A stretch of 64,000 nt of DNA from Rhizobiaceae bacterium CPCC 101076 (GCA_003347645.1 QDFX01000015.1:1-64000), one strand, 5' to 3'. Shown: positions 19,257-28,062, counted from the first letter of the stretch. The notes: generated from the sequence alone by a model not told the origin. Program-made: numbers and translations.

Positions 19257-19287
19257 AGGCAGGCGTTCCCGCGAGGGAAGCCTGCCT
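19257..19287 (-). terminator. Terminator downstream of the OxlT-like gene
   Basis: AGGCAGGC(G)TTCCC (19257-19270) pairs with GGGAAGCCTGCCT (19275-19287) with one bulged base. The reverse strand then reads TTTTTTCTTTG, a strong U-tract. It lies about 100 bp past the stop at 19388 and before the GNAT pseudogene start. Confidence 0.9.
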
Positions 19288-19387
19288 TGAGGAACTCGTC
19301 GTCCGGGGAGGATAAGACGAGGGAGGAAACGCGGCACAAGGACCGCGAGGTCTGGGACCGGCACGGATGCCGGCCCCAAGCTCAGGA

Positions 19388-20716
19388 TCAGTGGGCCGGC
19401 GCCGCCGAGGCGTCGGCGATATCGTCGGTCTTGGTAGTCTTCACCGAGGCGGCCGACCTTGCGACATGCGCCGCAAGGGTCGGACGGAGCGCTACGATCG
19501 CCAGGAACGCTGCGAGCAGGTCCATACAGGCGACGGTGTAGAGCACGGTCGACCAGGTGCCGGTCGCTTCCATCAGCAGGTTGCCGACCGGAACGAACAG
19601 CGCGCCGATACCCTTGGCGGTGTAGAGCACGCCGTAGATCTTGCCGATGTGCTTGGTGCCGAAGGCGTCGCCCGCCAGCGCCGAGAACAGCGAGTAGACC
19701 TCGCCCCAGGCCAGGAACACGAGACCCGACAGGAGCAGGAACGCCCACGGGTTCGAGCCGAAATAGCCGAGCGCGATGATGCCGATGCCTTCGAGCGTGA
19801 AGGCGATCACCATGGTCTTCTCACGGCCGATATTGTCCGAGATCCAGCCGAACAGCGGACGCGAGATGCCGTTCATGACGCGGTCGAGCATCAGAGCGAG
19901 CGGCAGGGCAGCCATCGTGAAGAAGTACATGTTGACTTCGAATTCCTTCACGCCGAGGTCCTGCGCGATGACGCCGAGCTGGGCCACTGCCATCATGCCG
20001 CCGGTGACGACGCAGATGAACATGAAGAACATGAGCCAGAACAGCTTCGTGTTCAGGGCCTCCTTCAGCGTGTAGTCACGACGGCTCTGGGCGAGCGAGG
20101 TCGAGGTCTTGACCTCGGACTTGGCCGGCGAACGCAGGAACCAGGCCGCCACGAAGGCAAGACCGCCCTGGAGCAGGCCGAAGAACAGGAAGGTTTCCTG
20201 GAAGCCCGACGACTCGATCATCGCCGCGATGGGCAGGATGGTCGCGGCCGAACCCGCGCCGTAGCCGCCCGCCGTGAGGCCAACGGCGAGACCGCGGCGA
20301 TCCGGGAACCACTTGAGCGCGTTGTTGATGCAGGTCGCGTAGATCGAGCCCACGCCGATACCGCCGATGGCGGCGCCGACATAGAAGCCGAACAGGCTGG
20401 TCGCCTGCGAGTTGATGATCCAGGCCGCGCCGATGAAGATGGCGCCGAAGGCGACCATCAGGCGGGGGCCGAACTTGTCGATGAAAAAGCCTTCGATCGG
20501 CGCGAGCCAGGTCTGGACGAGCACGAAGATCGTGAACGCGATCTGGATCGATGCACGTTCCCAGCCGAAGGTCTGCTGGATTTCAGGAACGAAGAGGGTC
20601 CAGGCGTACTGAATGTTGGCCGTCGCGATCATGCAGACGACGCCGACGACGAGCTGGAGCCAGCGGGTGCTTTCGGACACCTGCGGGCGCAGAGAGGGAT
20701 CGGATTTTTCACTCAC
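19388..20716 (-). CDS. MFS transporter, oxalate/formate antiporter (OxlT) family
   Basis: A 442-residue major facilitator with twelve predicted membrane segments. The N-terminal half has QYAWTLFVPEIQQTFGWERA and IEGFFIDKFGPRLMVAFGA; the second half has GRPLFGW-like SRPLFGWISDNIGREKTM and TKHIGKIYGVLYTAKGIGAL, all characteristic of OxlT-like carriers. OxlT swaps oxalate for formate across the inner membrane. The GTG start at 20716 follows AGGAG. No oxalyl-CoA decarboxylase or formyl-CoA transferase is in the window, so the true substrate is open; formate dehydrogenase is encoded 26 kb away. The tail after residue 420 is polar and variable. Confidence 0.85.
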   Translation of the reverse strand: MSEKSDPSLRPQVSESTRWLQLVVGVVCMIATANIQYAWTLFVPEIQQTFGWERASIQIAFTIFVLVQTWLAPIEGFFIDKFGPRLMVAFGAIFIGAAWIINSQATSLFGFYVGAAIGGIGVGSIYATCINNALKWFPDRRGLAVGLTAGGYGAGSAATILPIAAMIESSGFQETFLFFGLLQGGLAFVAAWFLRSPAKSEVKTSTSLAQSRRDYTLKEALNTKLFWLMFFMFICVVTGGMMAVAQLGVIAQDLGVKEFEVNMYFFTMAALPLALMLDRVMNGISRPLFGWISDNIGREKTMVIAFTLEGIGIIALGYFGSNPWAFLLLSGLVFLAWGEVYSLFSALAGDAFGTKHIGKIYGVLYTAKGIGALFVPVGNLLMEATGTWSTVLYTVACMDLLAAFLAIVALRPTLAAHVARSAASVKTTKTDDIADASAAPAH

Positions 20717-20784
20717 GGACGTTTCTCCTAGTCTTGGGATGCGGAAATGCCGCGCTCTGTGGCCGGCTTATTGGTCTTGGAAGC

Positions 20785-21525
20785 TCAGTAGAGCGTCTGG
20801 AAAAGCTCGAGCGCCGCGAATTCCAGCGGCTGTCGAGGAAGATCTGCGGTCAGCGCGTAGGTGTCGGATACGAGCTGCCAGTAAGCGGTGGGTTCTGCGG
20901 TGTTCTTCGCGATCGTCGGCAGCACGATGCCGACGTCACGGGTATGGCGGGCCAGCAGGGACAGCCGGCCGAACTCGGGCGTCTCGAAGGTCATCTGCAC
21001 CCCGGTGCCGCCACCGGACTGGACGATCTCGGCGCCGACGACCTTCCAGCCGGCCGGCACGCGCGGCAGCTTCACGTCGAGCGCCTGGCCCAGCTTGGCC
21101 GGGTCGAAGCTCATCGCGACGTGGTTGAGGCCATGCGCGGCGGGAGTGACGGAGCTCGACGACTGCGTGCTGACGGTCTGCGCCGACGGCTTCTTCAACT
21201 CGGTCCAGCCGGTATGCGCGCTCCATCCGAGCGCGAATATGGCAACCGCCGCTGCGAGGCGCTGCAGCGGAACCGCGAAACGACGGAAGTTCAGAGCCTT
21301 CGACAGACGGTCGGCGGCCACGATGTTGCGCGGCTCGACCACCGTACGCTGGTTGGTGAAGGCCAGGCGGAGCGCATCGCGCGCCCGCATGTCGGACATC
21401 ACGCGGGCGGCGAGTTCCGGATGCCGGGACAAATGGTCCTCGACCTCGAGCCGGCCCGCGACATCGAGCTGACCGTCGACATACGCATGAAGTTCGGCAT
21501 CACCCACGCGTTCAACGCTCGTCAT
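20785..21525 (-). CDS. Anti-sigma factor (membrane-anchored)
   Basis: A 246-residue protein. The N-terminus (GDAELHAYVDGQLDVAGRLEVEDHLSRHPELAARV) is a zinc-less anti-sigma domain of the RsiW/ChrR-like group that would grip the sigma factor in the cytoplasm. One membrane helix (LAAAVAIFALGWSAHTGW) lies near residues 90-107, and the rest is periplasmic (FDPAKLGQALDVKLPRVPAGW). The start at 21525 is inside the sigma gene, with GGAGG seven bases upstream, so the two genes are translationally coupled. Its signal is unknown. Confidence 0.82.
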   Translation of the reverse strand: MTSVERVGDAELHAYVDGQLDVAGRLEVEDHLSRHPELAARVMSDMRARDALRLAFTNQRTVVEPRNIVAADRLSKALNFRRFAVPLQRLAAAVAIFALGWSAHTGWTELKKPSAQTVSTQSSSSVTPAAHGLNHVAMSFDPAKLGQALDVKLPRVPAGWKVVGAEIVQSGGGTGVQMTFETPEFGRLSLLARHTRDVGIVLPTIAKNTAEPTAYWQLVSDTYALTADLPRQPLEFAALELFQTLY

Positions 21526-22045
21526 CGCTACCTCCAACAAGCCGCAGGGGAACGACCTTCGCATCGGCGCTTTCGAGGGCGCGGAGCGCGGCACGGGCGC
21601 GGCCTAGACGCGACATCAGCGTGCCAAGGGGAATGGAGAGAGTGGCAGCAGCCTCCTGGTAGGCCATGCCTTCGATCGCCACGAGGTGAAGGACCTCGCG
21701 CTGATCGGCCGGCAGTGCCGTGAAGGCGGTGCGGATCTGCGCAAGCCGAAGCCGCGCTTCCTGCTCCGGCTCGACCTGCGTGTCGGCGAGTTCGGCCACA
21801 TGGCCGATCCGCGCATCGTAGGCCCGGCGACTGCGGATCTTGGAAATGAAGGTGTTGTGCAGGACCGAGAACAGCCAGGTCTTCAGGTCGCCATCGGCCT
21901 TGAAGCTCGCTCGGCCCTCATAGGCGCGCACCAGCGTGTCGTGAACGAGGTCTTCTGCCTCGTGCTCGTCACGCGTCAGCGACCAGGCATAGCGCTTGAG
22001 CGCTCCCAGTTCGCCGGCGACATCGAAGGTCTGATCTTTCCCCAT
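21512..22045 (-). CDS. ECF RNA polymerase sigma factor
   Basis: A 177-residue extracytoplasmic-function sigma factor. Region 2 is visible as LTRDEHEAEDLVHDTLVRAY and DLKTWLFSVLHNTFISKIRSRR (residues 22-75); region 4 as ALPADQREVLHLVAIEGMAYQEAA and PLGTLMSRLGRARAALR (residues 110-155). The four last codons overlap the anti-sigma start. It is divergent from the transglutaminase gene at 22194, about 148 bp away. Confidence 0.92.
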   Translation of the reverse strand: MGKDQTFDVAGELGALKRYAWSLTRDEHEAEDLVHDTLVRAYEGRASFKADGDLKTWLFSVLHNTFISKIRSRRAYDARIGHVAELADTQVEPEQEARLRLAQIRTAFTALPADQREVLHLVAIEGMAYQEAAATLSIPLGTLMSRLGRARAALRALESADAKVVPLRLVGGSDDER

Positions 22046-22193
22046 TGGTCCGTATACGTAGCGACGTAAAACTTTAATCCCGACGTCATGGAAATTTTTT
22101 TCCGGCGTCGCGTTAACCGGTTCCGCGGCCTACGATTCGCGGTTGCGCCGCCTTTGCCGTATCTTGGAGCGTTTCCAAGACAAGACTGGGCAA

Positions 22194-23093
22194 ATGCCTG
22201 AACTGACCGTCCGGCACGTCACGACCTATCGCTACCGTCATCCGGTGGCGTTTGGCGAGCATCGCATGATGTTCCGGCCGATGGAGAGCTACGACCAGCG
22301 CCTGCTCGACATCCGGGTCGACATCGATCCGAAGCCGGTCGACCTGCGCTGGATCCACGACACGTTCGGTAATTGTGTGGCCATCGCCCGGTTCGGCGAG
22401 CACTCAGATCAATTGCGTTTCGAGAGCAATGTCCGGCTCGAGCATCTGCCGCAGAACACGCCCGACTTTCGAATGGAGACCTACGCCCGGACCTATCCCT
22501 TCACCTACGGCCCGGAGGAGATGCCCGATCTCGCGAGGTCGATCGAGCGGCATTATTTCGATCCGGACCACGAGGTCGATCACTGGGTCCGCCAGTTCCT
22601 CGACCGCGACGCCGAGACGCCGACCGGCGAACTCCTGATGACGATCACCCACGCCATCAAGGAGAGTTTCACCTACGTCCATCGCTATGAGCTAGGTTCG
22701 CAGGATCCGATCACCACGCTGACGAGCGGAAGAGGCACCTGCCGGGACTTCGCGGTGCTGATGATGGAGGCGGTGAGGGCGCTCGGTCTCGCCGCGCGCT
22801 TCGTCTCCGGCTACCTCTATTCGCCGGTCGAGGGCGGCCGTTTCGGCGGCGGCAATACCCATGCTTGGGTTCAGATCTATCTGCCAGGTGCCGGCTGGGT
22901 CGAGTTCGATCCCACCAACGGTATCATCGGCAATCGCGATCTGATCCGGGTTGCGGTCGCGCGCGATCCGCGGCAGGCGGTTCCGCTCTACGGCACCTGG
23001 GTCGGCTCGCGTTCCGACAGCCTTGGAATGACCGTCGAGGTCGAGGTGCGAGACGTCAGTGACGAAAGCGAGACGAGCTACGCCGCTGAATAG
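22194..23093 (+). CDS. Transglutaminase-like family protein (first copy)
   Basis: A 299-residue cytoplasmic protein with a bacterial transglutaminase N-terminal domain (ELTVRHVTTYRYRHPVAFGEHRMM) and the papain-like core near residues 160-245: TSGRGTCRDFAVLMMEAVRALG with the catalytic Cys, then NTHAWVQIYLPGAGWVEFDPTNG with the His and Asp. Similar proteins are often peptidases or amidases rather than cross-linkers. A second, different transglutaminase gene follows on the same strand 114 bp later. The ATG at 22194 was preferred because the family N-terminus starts there. Confidence 0.88.
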   Translation: MPELTVRHVTTYRYRHPVAFGEHRMMFRPMESYDQRLLDIRVDIDPKPVDLRWIHDTFGNCVAIARFGEHSDQLRFESNVRLEHLPQNTPDFRMETYARTYPFTYGPEEMPDLARSIERHYFDPDHEVDHWVRQFLDRDAETPTGELLMTITHAIKESFTYVHRYELGSQDPITTLTSGRGTCRDFAVLMMEAVRALGLAARFVSGYLYSPVEGGRFGGGNTHAWVQIYLPGAGWVEFDPTNGIIGNRDLIRVAVARDPRQAVPLYGTWVGSRSDSLGMTVEVEVRDVSDESETSYAAE

Positions 23094-23207
23094 GAACGCC
23101 TAACGGCCAACCGCGTTCTCAGAACTGCCGATCGCTTCGGCACCCGTCTTGCTTCTACCGGAATGTCCGGCCGCAAGGATCGGGCAGTGGATCTCAGAGA
23201 GGCCTAG

Positions 23208-24026
23208 ATGAAAATACGCTGCGGGTTCGACATCGCCTTCGAGCACCCCCAGCCGACGCCCATGCTCTTGATGCTGAGCGTCCACCCAACCCGGCTGAAG
23301 GATCTCCTGTCGCCACAGCATTTCTCCTACAGCCCGCAGGTGAACGCCGCCGATTATCGCGACAGTTTCGGCAATATCTGCACCCGCGTTCTGGCGCCCG
23401 CCGGCCGCTTCGAAATCAGGACCGACTTTCTGATCCACGATTCCGGCGAACTTGACGAATACGCGCCGGATGCCGAGCAGCACCGCGTCGAGGATCTTCC
23501 CGACGAGGTGCTCGTCTACCTGCTCGGCAGCCGCTACTGCGACACCGAGCACTTGCTGAACATCGCCTGGAACCTGTTCGGGAATACGCCGCCGGGCTGG
23601 CCGCGTGTGCAGGCGATCGTCGACTACGTCCACACCCGCATCAAGTTCAACTACAAGGACGCCTGCGCCACGCGCACGGCGTGGAACGGCTATAACGAGC
23701 AGATCGGCGTTTGCCGCGATTTCGCGCACTTGGCCGTCACGCTCTGCCGCTGCATGAACATCCCTGCGCGTTACGCGACCGGCTATCTCGGGGATATCGG
23801 CGTTCCGAAAGACCCGGCGCCGATGGATTTCTCGGCCTGGTTCGAGGTCTTCCTCGGCGGACGCTGGTACACGTTCGACGCACGCCACAACAAACCGCGC
23901 ATCGGCCGCATCGTCATGGCTCGGGGCCGCGACGCGACCGATTGTGCGCTATCGACGATCTTCGGACCCTCGAATCTAGTGAAGTTCGAGGTGATCACCG
24001 ACGAGGTGCTGGACGACGCGGCCTAG
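23208..24026 (+). CDS. Transglutaminase-like family protein (second copy)
   Basis: A 272-residue protein of the other bacterial transglutaminase subtype. It begins KIRCGFDIAFEHPQPTPMLL and carries the core triad as QIGVCRDFAHLAVTLCRCMN (Cys near residue 167), DFSAWFEVFLGGRWYTFDARHN (the usual His position reads AWFE here; the Asp sits in FDARHN near residue 225). Ribosome site GAGAGG precedes the ATG. It is paired with the 22194-23093 gene, not an identical copy. Its stop shares the bases CTAG with the stop of the convergent CsbD gene. Confidence 0.85.
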   Translation: MKIRCGFDIAFEHPQPTPMLLMLSVHPTRLKDLLSPQHFSYSPQVNAADYRDSFGNICTRVLAPAGRFEIRTDFLIHDSGELDEYAPDAEQHRVEDLPDEVLVYLLGSRYCDTEHLLNIAWNLFGNTPPGWPRVQAIVDYVHTRIKFNYKDACATRTAWNGYNEQIGVCRDFAHLAVTLCRCMNIPARYATGYLGDIGVPKDPAPMDFSAWFEVFLGGRWYTFDARHNKPRIGRIVMARGRDATDCALSTIFGPSNLVKFEVITDEVLDDAA

Positions 24027-24256
24027 TGAGGCTGCGGCCCGGGTTCCTCGTAGCGGACGTGGAGCCGCCGCGACCAGGTGTCGACCTCCTTCTCGGCCTG
24101 CTCCCTCGCACAGCCGTATCGTTCCTGGATCTTGCCGACGAGCCGATCCCGCCTGCCTTCGAGCACATCGAGATCGTCGTCCGTCAGCTTGCCCCAGGTT
24201 TCCTTGGCATTGCCTTTGAACTGCTTCCAACGGCCTTGGACCATGTCCCAATCCAT
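24023..24256 (-). CDS. CsbD family protein
   Basis: A 77-residue protein starting MDWDMVQGRWKQFKGNAKET, the hallmark of the CsbD family, with KLTDDDLDVLEGRRDRLVGK in the middle. CsbD proteins are small, charged and stress-inducible, with no known enzymatic role. It has an excellent ribosome site GAGGAGG. The last codons run into the transglutaminase end. 24257-24444 holds no gene that I can see. Confidence 0.92.
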   Translation of the reverse strand: MDWDMVQGRWKQFKGNAKETWGKLTDDDLDVLEGRRDRLVGKIQERYGCAREQAEKEVDTWSRRLHVRYEEPGPQPH

Positions 24257-24444
24257 GCGGACCTCCTCGTTCTCTTTTGAAGCAACGTCTTGTTTCCGTA
24301 GGGGTTCCTGGAATACCAGGCATGCTGTGCGGTCAGTCTCCGCGTTGCTTTCCAAGAGGAGCTTAGCCTTCCGCGCTGGAAAGTGAATGCAGAATTCAGT
24401 TTTCCCCGTGCACGAAACGTCAACGACTCACGGTTTAGCTCGCT

Positions 24445-26241
24445 ATGTTCGATATGCTCAGGGGGCTGGGTCTCGGGCAGGGGGCTGCGATGGCCATCGG
24501 CGGCAGCGGGCTCGCTTTCGCGGCGAGTCTCAGGGCGCGTGTGATCATTCTGACGATTGTGGCCATGACGTTGGTCGCAGTGCCGGCGGCGTTCGCTTTC
24601 GTCTGGATCGTCAACACGACCGTGGTGAAGATCGGTACTCTGTTCGCCGAGAACCAGATCCTCTTCGATCGCTATCGCGGCCTCGAATCCCTCATGCGGG
24701 AAGTTTCGCTGGCCGAAACCCTGGCCCGCTCGCCGACCATCGTGGAATGGGCCAAGAACCCGTCGTCGATCTCGGCGGAGAACCGTGGCGTCGCGGAGCT
24801 GGAGCACTTCCGGATATCATTCCGCGACAAAAGCTATTTCGCGGTCATCGGCTCGACCGGTGACTATTATTTCAATGACAAGGACGCGACCTATCTCGGC
24901 AACCAGAAGCGCTACACGGTCTCAGCCGACAATCCGCGCGACGGCTGGTACTTCAAGACGGCGGGATATGGTTCCGGCTGCCATCTGAACGTGGACCGCG
25001 ACGACAACCTGAACGTCACCAAGGTCTGGATCAATTGCATCATCAGCGAGGGCGGCCGGGTCCTTGGCATCATCGGCACCGGCGTCGATCTCAGCTGGTT
25101 CATTCGCGAGGTCGTCGACTTTCCGCAGAACGGCGTCCAGAGCATGTTCGTCGATCGCGCCGGCGCCGTGCAGGCCCACCGCGATCCCCGCTTCGTCGAC
25201 TTCCACAGCCTGACCAAGGACATCAAGGCCAAGAAGACGATCTACGGGCTGATCGACGACGACGAGGGCCGGAATGCGCTGTCCGGCATGATGCAGGACG
25301 TCGCCGACGGCCGCGCGCTCGTGAAATCGAGCTATCTGCGCATCGGCGGGCACGATTATCTCGTTGGCGTCGGCTATCTCGACCGCCTCGGCTGGTTCAA
25401 CGTCACGCTTATGGACATCGACGAGATCGTCGACTGGCGGATGTTCGCGCCGATCGCGCTGCTTCTCGCCGCGATCCTCATCGGCGTCGTGGCGCTCTTA
25501 TCCCTGCTGTTCCGCCGCAGCGTCCTCGACCGCCTGGAGCGGGTCGAGCGCGGAATCCGCTTCATGCAGGCGGGCGATTTCTCAAATCCGATCCGTGACG
25601 ACAGCCCCGACGAGATCGGGCGTCTATCGCGAGCCTTCGGCGACCTTGCGGAATCAATCGGTACCCAGACGGGCGTTCTCGAAAAGCTCGTCTGCGAGCG
25701 CACCGAGAAACTCGAACATCTCGCCTCGCTCGACCCGCTGACCGAGATTTCCAACCGCCGCGGCTTCATCCGCCGGTTCGGCCAGGAGAAGAAGCGGCGC
25801 CTGCGCCGCGGCCGCCATCTGGGTCTGCTCCTGATCGACGTCGATCATTTCAAGACGATCAACGACAGTCTCGGCCACGAAATCGGCGATCGTGTCCTGC
25901 TTGAATTCTCCCGTCGGATTTCTTCGGCGCTGTCGAGTTACGACATCTGCGCGCGCTGGGGTGGCGACGAGTTCATAGTGCTGCTTGCCGACTGCAATGC
26001 GAAGTCGCTGGAGACGATGGCCGAGCGCCTGCTCAACGCTTTCCGTCAGGCCTCGCTGCCGATTCATGACGGCGGCACCCTGTCGTTGACCGCGAGCATC
26101 GGCGGCTATCTCGTCACGGCCGAGGACGAACTGCCGAAAGCGGCCGAACGGGCCGACGCCGCTCTTTATGCCGCCAAACGGGAAGGGCGGAACCGCTTTG
26201 CCCTCTATTGCCCGTCCCACGCGCTCCGCATGGTCGTCTAG
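24445..26241 (+). CDS. Diguanylate cyclase with periplasmic sensor and HAMP
   Basis: A 598-residue inner-membrane protein. Membrane helix 1 is near residues 33-55 (VIILTIVAMTLVAVPAAFAFVW). A long periplasmic sensor (about 60-330) looks like a dCache/PAS-type domain; it contains YYFNDKDATYLGNQKRY and WYFKTAGYGSGCH. Helix 2 (IALLLAAILIGVVALLSLLF) leads to a HAMP domain and a GGDEF domain with active site RWGGDEF near residue 515, preceded by DPLTEISNRRGF and LLIDVDHFKTINDSLGH. It should make c-di-GMP. The inhibitory RxxD site reads SSYD, so product feedback through that site is not expected. No clear ribosome site is seen at the ATG. Confidence 0.9.
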   Translation: MFDMLRGLGLGQGAAMAIGGSGLAFAASLRARVIILTIVAMTLVAVPAAFAFVWIVNTTVVKIGTLFAENQILFDRYRGLESLMREVSLAETLARSPTIVEWAKNPSSISAENRGVAELEHFRISFRDKSYFAVIGSTGDYYFNDKDATYLGNQKRYTVSADNPRDGWYFKTAGYGSGCHLNVDRDDNLNVTKVWINCIISEGGRVLGIIGTGVDLSWFIREVVDFPQNGVQSMFVDRAGAVQAHRDPRFVDFHSLTKDIKAKKTIYGLIDDDEGRNALSGMMQDVADGRALVKSSYLRIGGHDYLVGVGYLDRLGWFNVTLMDIDEIVDWRMFAPIALLLAAILIGVVALLSLLFRRSVLDRLERVERGIRFMQAGDFSNPIRDDSPDEIGRLSRAFGDLAESIGTQTGVLEKLVCERTEKLEHLASLDPLTEISNRRGFIRRFGQEKKRRLRRGRHLGLLLIDVDHFKTINDSLGHEIGDRVLLEFSRRISSALSSYDICARWGGDEFIVLLADCNAKSLETMAERLLNAFRQASLPIHDGGTLSLTASIGGYLVTAEDELPKAAERADAALYAAKREGRNRFALYCPSHALRMVV

Positions 26242-27497
26242 CTGCCACAGGCTTCCGCCCTTTCGAGAAGGAAGGCCTTCTCGCGGTCGTTGCGGGTAAG
26301 CTCCGCCGCACGTTCGAATTGGCCCCTGGCTTCCGCCAGCCGGCCGGCCCGGAACAGGAAATCTCCCTTGGCGGCGGGCAGGGGCGCGTAGTTCCGCAAG
26401 GCCGCGACCCCGGCGATCTCGTCGACGAGCTTAAGTCCGGCCTCCGGACCGAAGGCCATGCTGTAGGCGACTGCCCGGTTCAGATCGACGATAGGCGATG
26501 GCATCGCCTCGCGCAGCGTGTCGTAAAGCACCGCGATCTTGTTCCAGTCCGTATCCTCCACCTTGCGCGCCCTCGCATGACAGGCGGCGAGCGCCGCCTG
26601 TAGCGTATATGGGCCCTTGGCCCCTCCCAGCGCTTCGGCACGTTCCAGGGCGGCGAGCCCGCGGCGGATCAGGAACTGGTCCCAGCGGGCACGGTTCTGC
26701 TCGGTCAGTGACACGAAAGAGCCGTCCGCCGCCGTGCGGGCGGCCAGCCGCGAGGCCTGGATTTCCATCAGCGCAAGGAGACCGAAGACCTCGGGCTCGT
26801 CGCGCGCCAGCCCGGCAAGGATCCGGCCCAGGCGCTGGGCCTCGGCGCACAATGCCGGGCGGATCAGGTCCTCGCCGGCCGTGGCCGCATAACCCTCGTT
26901 GAAAATCAGATAAACGACCTCCAGCACCGAAGCGAGGCGCTGCTTCCGCTCCTTGCCACGTGGCACCTCGAAGGTCAGTCCGGCGTTGCCGATCGTCTTC
27001 TTCGCCCGGACGATGCGCTGGGCGATGGTCGGCTCGGCCGACAGAAAGGCACGGGCGATCTCTTCCGTGGTCAGCCCGCCGATCAGGCGCAGAGTGAGGG
27101 CCGCGCGCGCCTCCGCCGACAGGATCGGATGGCAGGCGGTGAAGATGAGACTCAGAAGCTCGTCGCCCACATCGTCGTCCATGGCGGCCTCGATGTCCCC
27201 GACCGGATCGATCTCCTCGTCGAGTTCTTGGGCGATCTGGGAATGCTTTCGCGCGAGCATCTTGTCGCGGCGCAGCCCGTCGATGGCCCGGCGCTTGGCG
27301 GCAGCCATCAACCAGGCGCCGGGGTTTAGGGGAACGCCGGTCTTCGGCCATTCGGAGAGGGCCATCAGGAGGGCGTCCTGCGCCAGCTCCTCCGCCCGAT
27401 CTAGATCGCGTACGACGCGAGTCAGGCCGCCGATGAGCCTCGCCCGCTCGATCCGGAAGACCGCCTCGATCGCCTGATGTGTTTCGGTCGCCGCCAC
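26238..27497 (-). CDS. ECF42-type sigma factor with C-terminal extension
   Basis: A 419-residue sigma factor. Residues 1-190 hold ECF region 2 (VRDLDRAEELAQDALLMALS, then AWLMAAAKRRAIDGLRR) and region 4 (RAALTLRLIGGLTTEEIARA, PTIAQRIVRAKKTI). Residues 190-419 form the helical, TPR-like extension with the family signature LEVVYLIFNEGYAATAG and later DWNKIAVLYDTL and SPIVDLNRAVA. ECF42 sigma factors lack an anti-sigma partner; they are encoded next to a DGPF protein, as here, 58 bp upstream in the operon. The GTG start at 27497 is chosen from MAATETHQAIEAVF. Its stop shares CTAG with the diguanylate cyclase. Confidence 0.9.
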   Translation of the reverse strand: MAATETHQAIEAVFRIERARLIGGLTRVVRDLDRAEELAQDALLMALSEWPKTGVPLNPGAWLMAAAKRRAIDGLRRDKMLARKHSQIAQELDEEIDPVGDIEAAMDDDVGDELLSLIFTACHPILSAEARAALTLRLIGGLTTEEIARAFLSAEPTIAQRIVRAKKTIGNAGLTFEVPRGKERKQRLASVLEVVYLIFNEGYAATAGEDLIRPALCAEAQRLGRILAGLARDEPEVFGLLALMEIQASRLAARTAADGSFVSLTEQNRARWDQFLIRRGLAALERAEALGGAKGPYTLQAALAACHARARKVEDTDWNKIAVLYDTLREAMPSPIVDLNRAVAYSMAFGPEAGLKLVDEIAGVAALRNYAPLPAAKGDFLFRAGRLAEARGQFERAAELTRNDREKAFLLERAEACGS

Positions 27498-27555
27498 GCT
27501 TCCCGCTTAAGGAAGCGAACTCCTACAGGCAAGCTGTGGCGGCGACCGACGCATG

Positions 27556-27987
27556 TCAGCGATCGGAAAGCTTTTCGCGAAGCTCTTCTTCCTGCGCGAC
27601 GATCTCCGGCGTCACGATCCCTTCGAAGTCGGCCATCTCATAGATCGGCCGGATTTCGATCTCGCTCGGCCCGAACATCGGATTGGGGCAGCGCTTCACC
27701 CACTCGACGGCTTCGGCCATGTCCTTGACCTCCCAGAGCCAGTAGCCGGCGACAAGCTCACGGGTTTCGGCGAAGGGACCATCGATGACGGTGCGGCTCG
27801 GGCCGTCGAACGCCACGCGCTTGCCTTCCGAAGAGGGCTTCAGGCCCTCGCCGGCCAGCATGACGCCGGCTTTGACCAGTTCCTCGTTGAACTTGCCCAT
27901 GGCCTCGAACATTTCGGTCAGTTTGGCCGAGGGCTTCATTCCCTCTTCGCTGTCCGCCGTCGCCTTCACGAAAACCATCACGCGCAT
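27556..27987 (-). CDS. DGPF (YCII-related) protein, ECF42 partner
   Basis: A 143-residue YCII/DGPF-domain protein. It begins MRVMVFVKATADSEEGMKPS and holds the naming motif as VIDGPFAETRELVAGYWLWE, then VKRCPNPMFGPSEIEIRPI. These proteins occur in single or multiple copies beside ECF42 sigma genes and may sense or act on a small molecule, but no substrate is proven. AGGAG lies eight bases before the ATG. An ECF42-like promoter is placed 49 bp upstream. The gene is first in a two-gene operon with the sigma factor. Confidence 0.92.
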   Translation of the reverse strand: MRVMVFVKATADSEEGMKPSAKLTEMFEAMGKFNEELVKAGVMLAGEGLKPSSEGKRVAFDGPSRTVIDGPFAETRELVAGYWLWEVKDMAEAVEWVKRCPNPMFGPSEIEIRPIYEMADFEGIVTPEIVAQEEELREKLSDR

Positions 27988-28035
27988 TGTCTTGCTCCTA
28001 TGATCGTGGAGACCTCTCTGGTCCCATACCAAGGC

Positions 28036-28062
28036 GACGAACGAGGTTTGCCAGGATCGACA
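28036..28062 (-). promoter_or_regulatory. Candidate ECF42 promoter
   Basis: On the reverse strand TGTCGA (28062-28057), a 17-base spacer and CGTC (28039-28036). The published ECF42 promoter has TGTCGA at -35 and CGA/TC at -10, so both boxes match. It is 49 bases upstream of the DGPF start and points at the DGPF-ECF42 operon. Confidence 0.7.

Noticed and set aside
22055-22081. GGGATT-N17-CGTA as an ECF autoregulatory promoter for the sigma gene at 22045
   Set aside because: The geometry is possible but the -10 box would be only about ten bases from the start codon, and the boxes fit no ECF consensus well. A GGAAC near 22120-22124 also has no CGTT partner.
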